Assembly (NCBI GenBank): GCA_024291935.2 | Contig: CM044309.1 | Location: 32,512,001 to 32,576,000, forward strand | Reading direction: 5' to 3' | DNA from: Okapia johnstoni | Taxonomy: Eukaryota; Chordata; Mammalia; Artiodactyla; Giraffidae | DNA length: 64,000 nucleotides | Part shown: positions 57,501 to 64,000 of the stretch, piece by piece | Layout: the number at the start of each line of letters is the position of its first letter | Numbering within the stretch: position 1 is the first letter of the stretch | Position numbers and translations under genes: made by a program | Notes under the pieces: generated by a model | The model's input: only the letters and a program-made list of their open reading frames with translations | Told to the model about the DNA's origin: nothing | Databases searched by the model: none

Positions 57501-58552
57501 CTAATGGAATGTTGAATAAATTCCATACTTACCATGACTTCATGGAAAATAACCTTAAATCCCACTGTCTCAGACTGTCGCAGTGTAATATCAGCAGAAA
57601 AAAATAAGCTTTGTGTCAGACAAATTCAGTTACTAGTTGTCTTTTGATCACTTCAGCCTTCTGAGACTCCATTTACTCATCTATAAAACTTGGACAATTG
57701 CTCTTTACATGAATAATTGCTCCTTGTATGAGTGAATGTTGCTAATAAGGTTAAGTGAGTTAATGTCTGAAAAAATTTGAAACATTAATAGGCTTGCAGT
57801 GATGCCATATTTATTCCATTTCTCTTTATAGAACCTAAAGAATGTATTGAACTAAAACTAATGCCAATTTTCTTATGATGGCTTGAAAAAGCAACTTTCT
57901 TTATCACGCATATGCTTTCACCCTCATGCTTATGTCGCTTGGTCAAAAGATGGTTATAGACAATTGGGCACGGTTTCCACATTCTAGGTAGGAAGGCAGA
58001 CGAATACAGGAAGCAGTTAAGAGCTGTACCTGTCTGAAGGGCAAAGAATTTCCCAGAATCTCTTGGTTTATGTATCATGGCCCGGAACTTTGCCACAAGC
58101 ACCCAGATATTCTGGGAGAAGCAAATACTTGTAGTAGACCACACTGCTAGAACAAAATTAACATTCTGTTAGCAAAGAAGAAAGAGCAACAGATATTGGG
58201 TAGGCAAATAGCAAGTTATTCCATATGCCTAGATGGGTCCCTCAGAGGAATGATGGCCATTTCATGTATCACTCCTTTTCTTCTTTCTTAGAAAGGAAAA
58301 AAGTGTCTCCGTAGCATCAAGTCACTCAAAGCCATCCACCTGCAGTTCGAGAACTGCACGAGCCTGCACACCTACAAGCCCAGGTTCTGTGGGATCTGTA
58401 GCGATGGCCGATGCTGCACTCCCCACAACACCAAAACCATCCAGGTGGAGTTCCAGTGCTCCCCAGGGCAGATCCTCAAGAAGCCAGTGATGGTCATTGG
58501 GACCTGCACCTGTCACAACAACTGTCCTCACAGCAACTCATCTTTCCTCTAA
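51437..58552 (+). CDS. CCN3: CCN3 / NOV, CCN-family matricellular protein (five exons)
   Basis: Secreted matricellular regulator that binds integrins and Notch and modulates adhesion, growth and differentiation (family knowledge). Coding exons: 51437-51520, 51648-51873, 53158-53412, 54971-55185, 58292-58552; phases 0, 1, 1, 0; all introns GT-AG. The 346-residue product has a signal peptide (about 1-31), IGFBP module (about 32-103, 12 Cys), VWC (about 108-173, 10 Cys), TSP1 (about 206-250, WSACSKSCG, 6 Cys) and CTCK (about 265-338, 10 Cys), that is all 38 cysteines. MQ start, [18 protein letters not shown] and the CTCK match NOV rather than CCN1 or CCN2. Oddities: TAA at codon 347 where human has Gln, leaving the former tail untranslated; D60 in place of Gly in the GCxCC motif; sequons at N176, N281 and N342, with the human N97 site replaced by Ala. 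The ATG has A at -3. It is the only gene in the window. Confidence 0.97.
51648..51873 (+). CDS. CCN3: CCN3 exon 2 (IGFBP module)
   Basis: The acceptor TTTCCCTCTCCCAG is strong and the donor is G|GTAAAC. It encodes residues 29-103 plus one base: the IGF-binding-protein-like module with 12 cysteines, including DDCSCCLVC (residues 59-67). Confidence 0.95.
52600..52770 (+). repeat. MIR fragment in CCN3 intron 2 (tentative)
   Basis: 'gctgtgggaccttgggagtg' followed by 'tcacttcacggttcggtccc' fits the sense MIR core loosely. Confidence 0.4.
52960..53124 (-). repeat. Bov-tA SINE abutting the CCN3 exon 3 acceptor
   Basis: Reversed Bov-tA ('ctctgtccatgggatttccc', 'gggatcgaactcagatctcc', 'gagccaccagggaagcccc') ends at 53124, 33 bp before exon 3. 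A 17-bp segment ending CTTCTTCCCCA occurs on both sides (52917-52933 and 53132-53148, 15 of 17 identical), perhaps a worn target-site duplication. Confidence 0.9.
53158..53412 (+). CDS. CCN3: CCN3 exon 3 (VWC module and linker)
   Basis: Starts after ATTCTAG with [11 protein letters not shown] and ends before GTAAGA. It encodes the von Willebrand type C module (10 Cys) and a short acidic linker that contains the sequon NET (N176). A reversed Bov-tA SINE ends only 33 bp before its first base. Confidence 0.95.
53824..54024 (-). repeat. Bov-tA SINE in CCN3 intron 3
   Basis: Reversed Bov-tA: 'cactcagccatgtccaactc', 'gtccatggaattctccagcc', 'gggattgaacccaggtctcc', 'caatggggaagtcc'. TCAATT flanks it (about 53814 and 54027), a possible short target-site duplication. 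Confidence 0.88.
54345..54485 (-). repeat. MIR fragment in CCN3 intron 3 (tentative)
   Basis: 'ccttacagataggaaaattg' and 'tattgagactgaaccatctg' resemble the reverse MIR core. Confidence 0.45.
54971..55185 (+). CDS. CCN3: CCN3 exon 4 (TSP1 module)
   Basis: Encodes AYRTEATLG through PTDK, with the thrombospondin type 1 signature [15 protein letters not shown] and six cysteines. Donor GTACAA. The acceptor (TTTATTCCAAAATCGCATAG) has a poor pyrimidine tract. Confidence 0.93.
55366..55509 (+). repeat. Short CHR-type SINE in CCN3 intron 4
   Basis: 'cccggtggtccagtggttaa' head, 'gattcaatcctgggtcaggg' B-box region and A-rich tail. GGAGAGGT at 55366-55373 and 55502-55509 is the probable target-site duplication. 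Confidence 0.85.
55640..55775 (+). repeat. L2 3' end fragment in CCN3 intron 4 (tentative)
   Basis: 'gtactgtgtgcttgataaac' followed by 'aactgtggatgaataaatga' resembles the L2 3' end. Confidence 0.4.
56105..56325 (+). repeat. MIR SINE in CCN3 intron 4
   Basis: Sense MIR with most landmarks: 'gggagccagacagcctgact', 'ttaaatcctggcttctcata', 'ttcttaacctttaagcctca', 'gcaaagtgctgggcatag'. Confidence 0.75.
56311..56542 (-). repeat. Bov-tA SINE with 7-bp target-site duplication in CCN3 intron 4
   Basis: GCATAGA at 56311-56317 and 56536-56542 flanks a reversed Bov-tA ('actggagtgggttgccattt', 'gggatcaaaccctgggactc'). It inserted at the 3' edge of the MIR. Confidence 0.9.
57147..57335 (-). repeat. MER5A DNA-transposon remnant in CCN3 intron 4
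   Basis: Nearly complete reversed MER5A: 'agtgtggtccccagaccagc', 'agcatcatctaagaactttt', 'cagatctaccgaatcaaaac', ending 'gctttagagctactgatt' with terminal inverted repeats still visible. Confidence 0.75.
57640..57780 (+). repeat. MIR SINE in CCN3 intron 4
   Basis: Sense MIR core: 'ctgagactccatttactcat', 'ctataaaacttggacaattg', 'aaggttaagtgagttaatgt'. Confidence 0.6.
58292..58552 (+). CDS. CCN3: CCN3 exon 5 (CTCK module and early stop)
   Basis: The acceptor TTCTTTCTTAG is followed by [10 protein letters not shown]. It encodes the cystine-knot module (10 Cys) with [14 protein letters not shown], and ends PHSNSSFL then TAA (58550-58552). The same frame behind the stop reads DLKPNTSRGKM then TAA (58586-58588), a recognisable former C-terminus. 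Confidence 0.93.
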   Translation, partial: KGKKCLRSIKSLKAIHLQFENCTSLHTYKPRFCGICSDGRCCTPHNTKTIQVEFQCSPGQILKKPVMVIGTCTCHNNCPHSNSSFL

Positions 58553-59815
58553 GACTTAAAGCCAAACACCAGCAGAGGGAAGATGTAACGTGTCCCTTGA
58601 GAAGCCCACCTACAGAGGCAAACTGCAGCTACCCACCATCAAATGAATATAAGAAAAATTACGAAGAATTATTATCCTTCTATGAGTCTCATGTATTTTC
58701 TGTGGTCATATGAGGTCAGTTGTATATCTGTCTTTTTTTTTCATGAAGGATATGATTAACTGTAAACCTGGAATCAAGGTAAGCTCAGGAGAGTACTTAG
58801 GGATGACTTTTTCTTTTACATGTTTACTATACACATTTACTACACGTTTACTACATGTGAAAACTTCTATAAATTTCAGAAATCAGATACAGATCTTACT
58901 GTGTAAACAGTATCACATTGTGCTCATTTTGTTATACACTTGTGAAATTTCAAGAAAAGGTCACTGTAATGAATGACACGGTGAAGTCCAAGGTCATATT
59001 GAGAGTATTGTCATATAAATATTTCACCATAGATTGAGGATTGACCTAAGGGTTCTCTGTGGAGCACTCTTTTTCAGTAACTCAACTCTGAACTTCAAAT
59101 TCTGAGATCTGATGAAACATATAGTTCTCCAACTTGAAATCTGTTTTCTGTGTACATGGAAAACAAGCTATATCTACAATAATGGAACACTTATTAATTA
59201 AGTGCACTGGTGTCGTAAACTGGCTCCATTTCAGACAAGTTGACTCCTTTCCAAAAGAAAGAAGCTAAACAGAAAATTACCCCTTATACAGAGATGACCA
59301 GCCTCTATCAGCCCTCAGACATTTGTATGTGTCTGGAGGTTCCTGGGGATCACTAGTTTTTTAATTCAGAAGAAGCAGAACATATCAACAGGGTTCCTCT
59401 TACCTTACCAATGAATAAACTGAGGCCCAAAGCACCTGATTACAAATATTGATGAATTTCAAATATGCTGGTAGTGGAATTTTGAAAAAGAAAAACAAAA
59501 TCGACATGACTGCAGTATGAGATACCACAAACTCCATGGGAGTTCAGAATTATTGTACAGATGCCCCAAACTTATCCTTGGGTCTTAGTTAGGCGAACTC
59601 ATGAACAAGATATATACATCTACATACGTTTATCTAACTTGTCAGGCTATAACATAGACTGCAAACTTAAATGTATACATTCTTCTATTGTCACCCTATG
59701 TGTTCAGCTTTTCTCCTTTAAAGTATTTATATAAATATAAATTATACATTTTTAAAAATATTCTTTTTACTTTCGCTACTTGTTGGACATTACTAAATAA
59801 ACATTATCTTATCAA
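58553..59815 (+). other. CCN3: CCN3 3' untranslated region
   Basis: About 1.25 kb from the early stop to the expected cleavage site, AT-rich towards its end and free of recognised repeats. The first 36 bases are the former coding tail. The length agrees with the long 3' UTR known for this gene in other mammals. Confidence 0.75.
59796..59801 (+). terminator. CCN3: Polyadenylation signal of CCN3
   Basis: AATAAA in 'tactaaataaacattatc', followed within 30 bp by a T/G-rich stretch ('gtgactctgctattagtttt' then 'gtgc') that can serve as the downstream element. Confidence 0.75.
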
Positions 59816-60170
59816 AGTGTGACTCTGCTATTAGTTTTGTGCTTCTGAGTTGTTTACTGAAAGCATAAATTAAATTAAAATTTACCAATTAAATCAGATA
59901 ACAAGAGACAGAATCTATTGAAAGCAAAGTGGATACTTTTAGATGAATTTACAATTTCTGATCAGAAGGAAAATAAAAGACTGCTATTAATTTGGTGATC
60001 TCTATTGCCAAGGCCTCAGATATTCTCCACTCTTTTTATTCAATCTAATATCTAGAGCCCCGATATTTTTTTCTGGATAGCCTTCGAGATACCTCCATAT
60101 ATTAAAAATTGAACTTGTGGTTGGGCCAAACAAAACTCACCTTACTGGCTTCCTTATTTAGTTAAAGTAA

Positions 60171-60183
60171 CCCCCCCCCCCCC
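60171..60183 (+). repeat. Homopolymer of 13 C
   Basis: Uninterrupted C13 between 'aaagtaa' and 'tcattctc'. Its length is prone to sequencing error and polymorphism. Confidence 0.9.
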
Positions 60184-60231
60184 TCATTCTCTCAATTAGC
60201 CAACTTAAATTACCAAGAGTATCTTCTTTTT

Positions 60232-60833
60232 TAAATTGAAGTATAGGTGATTTACAACATTATATTAGTTTTAGGTGTACAAATAGTGATTCTATATTTT
60301 TATAGATTATACTCCATTTACAGTTGTTATGAAATATTGGCTACATCCCCTGTGCTATACAATGTATCCTTTTATCTTATTTATTTTATACATAATAGTT
60401 TGGGCCTCCTAGTCCCCTACCCCTATCTTGTCCCTCCCACCTTCCCTCTCCCCTATGGTGACCACTAGTTTGCTCTCTGTATCTGTGAGTCTTTCTCTTA
60501 CGTTGTATTATATTCATTCATTTTGTTTTTCAGCTTCCATATATGTGATAACATACAGTATGTGTCTTTCTCATCTTTCTCTGTCTATTTCACTTAGCAT
60601 AATACCCTCTAGGTCCATCCACATTGTTACAAATGGCAGAATTTCATTCTTTTTTAGGGCTGAGTAATATTCTATTTTGTGTGTGTATGTGTATATATAC
60701 ATATATATTGTGTGTGTGTGTATATATACATATGTATGTATACCATATCTTCTTTATCCATTCATCTGGTGATGGACATTTAGTTTGCTCCTGTATCTTG
60801 GCTAATATACTAATGCTGGTATGAGCACTGGGG
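60232..60833 (-). repeat. L1 3' region fragment
   Basis: Reverse L1 3' region: 'aattgaagtataggtgattt', 'cccctgtgctatacaatgta', 'ctatttcacttagcataata', 'tttatccattcatctggtga', with internal TG/TA repeats at about 60679-60738. Confidence 0.75.
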
Positions 60834-61109
60834 GTCCTGATGCCAGGATTACCTTGATCAGCCTGCTGGAGTAGACTCAGTGTCCAGTGGTGATGCAGAA
60901 CACAGTCATGAGCAGGGCTGTCATCTGGGCAGCATGAGGGCTAGAGTTAATATAACTCTGTGTTTTAAAGTTTCTGGTTGATGCACTGGTTCTCTGGCTC
61001 TTTCATAACTTTTTAAAAAAAGTTTCCTTAATTCCTAACTTCACTTCTCCAAGCTGCAAGCCTTCTTCCCACCCATAACTTTAGCTAGCATCTATTTGCC
61101 TTTTAAAAT

Positions 61110-61437
61110 AGACTAGAAAGGACTTCCCTGGTGATACAGTGGATAAGAATCTGCCTGCCAATGCAGGGGACACAGGTTTGATCCCTGGTCCGGGAAGATT
61201 CCACATGCCACGAAACAACTAAGCCCGTGCCCCACAACTGCTGAGCCTGCGTGCTGCAACTACTGAAGCCCGCATGTCTAGAGCCTGTGATGTGCAGCAA
61301 GAGAAACCACCACAATGAGAAGCTTGTGTGCAATGAAGAGAAGCCCTTGCTCTCTGCAACTAGAGAAAGCCCATGTGCAGCAACAAAGACCTAGCACAAC
61401 CATAAATAAATAAATATTTTTTTAAAAAGATAGATTG
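61110..61437 (+). repeat. CHR-type SINE
   Basis: Full-length sense CHR: 'ggacttccctggtgatacag', 'ggtttgatccctggtccggg', 'ccacaactgctgagcctgcg', tail 'ataaataaataaat'. ATAGACTAGAAAG before it and ATAGATTGGAAAG after it (11 of 13 identical) are a probable target-site duplication. Confidence 0.92.
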
Positions 61438-61489
61438 GAAAGTCAGTTTTATTTCTAGGAGTTTATTCAAAGGGAATTATCAAGGGGTG

Positions 61490-61625
61490 CTGACTTTGAT
61501 TTCATACTTACTTTGTACCCAGCACTTCACTGCCATTGTATTGTTTAATTTGCATAATAATCCTACAATGTAGACACTCTTTCCCATATTACAATTGAGG
61601 GAATGTCTAAAATTTTTTAAATAAA
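61490..61625 (-). repeat. MIR SINE
   Basis: Reverse MIR: 'tttgtacccagcacttcact', 'tttgcataataatcctacaa', 'tgtagacactctttcccata'. Confidence 0.55.
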
Positions 61626-62017
61626 TGTTTAAAAGGAACTGGTGGATCTAGAACTTAAATCAATGTCCTTCTGCTATCTTGTGGGTCCCTGCACAGATTA
61701 TCTGCAAGACTATTCAATCCATTGTTGTTCGTAAGAGCAAAATAGGAAGACTCTGAGTTCCAAAAGTACACATTTGGTTAGATAAATCTCAAGACATCCA
61801 TTACGATGAAGAACAAAGCAATATTTTAAATGAAAATGTCAGAAAATACTTAACCCCATAAAACATATACAGCTTTGAAAAGAGTGATTTGCTTTTGTTC
61901 ATAAGTTTCCATGAATTGAAAAAACCCTGAGAAAATGGGCAACAAAATATTAGCAATTATGTCAAGTTGGAGTCATATTTTTCCCTCTTTTGTGATTTCT
62001 ATTTGAACCTTTTTTTA

Positions 62018-62267
62018 AACTTAGGACATTTTTGTTGTTGTAATTTAGTCGCTAAGTCCTGTCCAACTGTTTTGCCACCCCATGAACTATAGCCCACCAG
62101 GCTTCTCTGTCCATGGGATTTCTTGGGCAAGAATACTGGAGTGGGTTGCCATTTCCTTCTCCAGGGGATCTTCCTGACCCAGGGATTGAACTGAGTTTCC
62201 TATGATTCTTGCATTGGCAGGCAGATTCTTCACTGCTGAGCCACCAGGGTAATCCAACTTAAGACAT
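62018..62267 (-). repeat. Bov-tA SINE with near-perfect 12-bp target-site duplication
   Basis: AACTTAGGACAT (62018-62029) and AACTTAAGACAT (62256-62267) flank a reversed Bov-tA ('gtccatgggatttcttgggc', 'gggattgaactgagtttcct', 'gagccaccagggtaatcc'). Confidence 0.92.
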
Positions 62268-62399
62268 ACTACCTGTAATATGATGAGAACAGCAACAACA
62301 GGAAAATGAAATAGCAAGTCTGAATTCACATATCCCTTCAAGCACAATTTCCTTTCACACCTGTGCCCGTTCATCCCGCACTGACTGCCCCTTCCAGCA

Positions 62400-62540
62400 T
62401 TCAAAACATTTATCAATTCATTCATTCTGTTCATTCAAAAAATACTTATTGACTGCATTTGTGTGCTTAGCATAGTTTTAAGTCCTGAGAATACAGTCAT
62501 GAATGAAACAAACAATAAAATAAATGTTACTTTTCTCCCT
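62400..62540. repeat. Ancient LINE-like fragment (tentative)
   Basis: 'aaatacttattgactgcatt' and 'gtcctgagaatacagtcatg' resemble a common old mammalian repeat; the family is not certain. Confidence 0.3.
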
Positions 62541-62768
62541 GGAAATGACTCACTGTCGGCCCCAGCAAGCAAAAAGCAGTAAACAAAAAGTCAAAGAAGA
62601 TAAAGCCGAAGAAGATTATTAAACTAAGGTGACCTAATAGTTTCTGGCTGGCTAATTTAGCTGGAGGTAGTAAAGGTGTTTCTTTCTGAAGAGGCAATAT
62701 TTCATCTTACATCTGAATCACCAAGATTAGGAGAGAGAATCTTCCAGCCTGAGATAACAGCTTAGGGC

Positions 62769-62790
62769 AAAAAAAAAAAAAAAAAAAAAA
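62769..62790 (+). repeat. Poly-A run of 22
   Basis: Uninterrupted A22. No SINE body is recognised directly upstream, so it may be a retrocopy tail or a simple homopolymer. Confidence 0.9.
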
Positions 62791-63012
62791 GAAACTAAAC
62801 AGCATCTGGAATAAGCTTAGAGCTTCATTAAAAAATATCCAGGTGGCTGGAGCAAGTATGGAGGCAGGTGATGATATAAATGCAGGGGCTCAAACATGTA
62901 GGGCTTGCCTCTATCATCCTAGCTCTCACATCATTTACAACTAATTCTTTAAAAATCCCATTACAATGAGCATCCTGAGGCCAACATTTTAGTCTTCGTT
63001 GTAAAGAAGTAC

Positions 63013-63236
63013 CTGGGCTTTCTCGGATGACTCAGCAGGTAAAGAATCTGCCTGCCATGCAGGAGACACAGGAGACACAGGAGACGTGAGTTCGATCCCT
63101 GGGTCAGGAAGATCCCTTGGAGGAGGAAATGGGAACCCACTCCAGTATTCTTGCCTGGGAAATCCCGCTGACAGAGGAGCCTGGGGAGCCTCAATCTAAA
63201 GGATCGCAAAGAATTGGACATGACAAAGCACGCATG
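63013..63236 (+). repeat. Bov-tA SINE
   Basis: 'gggctttctcggatgactca' head, a tripled GAGACACAG-like motif (63063-63085), B box 'gagttcgatccctgggtcag', body 'gggaacccactccagtattc'. Confidence 0.9.
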
Positions 63237-63589
63237 CAACACAGCCTGGCACACAGCAGGACCTCACTGATTGAATGAGTGGATGGATGGATACATGAAT
63301 GAATCAATGAACTATGCAAAAGATAAAATGTTCTTCGAAATAGATGTTAGGCTCTTAAACTCTCATTTTCAGTGTCATTGTCACTATGATTTTCTTTATC
63401 TCTCACTTAGAGGTCTTCCCACTCTCTATCAACTACAAACACACACACATGCATTCCGGAAATCATGATTTCAGACAGTTGAGGGGGAAAAAAACGTGAT
63501 TTGATCTACAAATATTTGTTAACTCTAGAACGTTCTAGTGATACAGCAAGGAAAGCAATATTTACAGAGCAGGGTTTAGGACTGCAGAA

Positions 63590-63725
63590 AGAGTACAGGT
63601 TTGAGAGTTATTCAAGCTTGGGTTTGCAAATCAGGTCTGTTCTTTTCCAGCTTTGGGATATTGGGCAGTTTGGACACACCCTCTATGCCTTGGTTTCCAT
63701 ACCTGTAAGATGAAATCATAATATT
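63590..63725 (+). repeat. MIR SINE
   Basis: Sense MIR: 'gctttgggatattgggcagt', 'tatgccttggtttccatacc', 'tgtaagatgaaatcataata'. Confidence 0.6.
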
Positions 63726-64000
63726 GAGAGAGTAGCCAATCACCCTAAGTTTTCCTGAACTGATATGGTCCCTGGGACTCAGGAATTTCAGTTGTAAAAT
63801 CAAGACAGTCCCAGGAAAAGTTGGATGAGAGGGTCATCCTAGGTACCCAACACATATTATTGTAACTTAATACGTGGTCATAAGCACTTGATAAGCCAGG
63901 CACACAGCAGACCAGCATATGACAGCTGCTAAAATGAAACTCTCCAGTAGAGTCAAGCACCGCCCTTTACTCATGCATGTCGTGTTCAGAGGCAGACGTT

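Noticed and set aside
57785..58144. 119-codon - strand frame in CCN3 intron 4
   Set aside because: No domain, antisense to the host gene, no splice or promoter evidence; length is within chance expectation.
61118..61200. tRNA-like A and B boxes, here and in all SINEs
   Set aside because: These are heads of tRNA-derived SINEs without a foldable tRNA and with SINE bodies attached, so none is a tRNA gene.
1..64000. A novel defence, CRISPR or operon-like system
   Set aside because: The window is mammalian chromosomal DNA with one spliced gene and retroelements; no regular spacer array, operon or bacterial-type gene was seen on either strand.

Overview
The window looks like nuclear DNA of a ruminant (Pecora, most likely a bovid such as cattle). 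It is dense in families confined to ruminants or typical of them: BovB (RTE-clade) LINEs, Bov-tA and dimeric Bov-A2 SINEs with AGC-repeat tails, and CHR-type tRNA-derived SINEs. These lie over an older mammalian layer of L1, L2-like, MIR and MER5A fragments. Family names come from recognising consensus features by eye; no alignment was run.

One protein-coding gene is supported: CCN3 (NOV, nephroblastoma overexpressed) on the + strand. It has five coding exons at 51437-51520, 51648-51873, 53158-53412, 54971-55185 and 58292-58552, all with GT-AG introns and consistent phases. A TATA box (51323-51329) sits in a CpG-rich promoter of about 0.9 kb, with a CCAAT box and an RFX X-box-like palindrome about 100 bp further upstream. 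A 3' UTR of about 1.25 kb ends near an AATAAA at 59796. The predicted protein has 346 residues and keeps all four CCN modules and all 38 cysteines. An in-frame TAA replaces a codon 12 positions before the usual end, and the old tail (ending RGKM, then TAA) is still readable in frame behind it. N-glycosylation sequons also differ from human: one lost, two gained.

Layout. 1-17 kb: intergenic, with scattered SINEs, three BovB 3' ends, MIR and L1 3' ends, a perfect 21-bp-stem hairpin at 3254-3298, a G-quadruplex motif at 12504 and a (TA)31 tract at 14451. 17-30 kb: two long decayed BovB elements in the same orientation (17.17-20.46 and 27.34-30.16 kb), with CHR, L1, Bov-tA and Bov-A2 copies between them. 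30-43 kb: layered repeats, including a Bov-A2 inside a Bov-tA, an L2-like element cut by both a Bov-A2 monomer and an inverted BovB, and a long decayed L1 ORF2 region. 43-50.8 kb: ancient fragments and SINEs leading to the CCN3 promoter. 51-59.8 kb: CCN3. 59.8-64 kb: intergenic L1, CHR, MIR and Bov-tA copies.

I found no bacterial-type system, CRISPR array, operon or rRNA gene, and no intact mobile-element ORF. The tRNA-like boxes all belong to SINEs. The observations most worth checking are the shortened CCN3 C-terminus with its sequon turnover, a SINE beside the exon 3 splice acceptor, the perfect hairpin, and several datable nested insertions.
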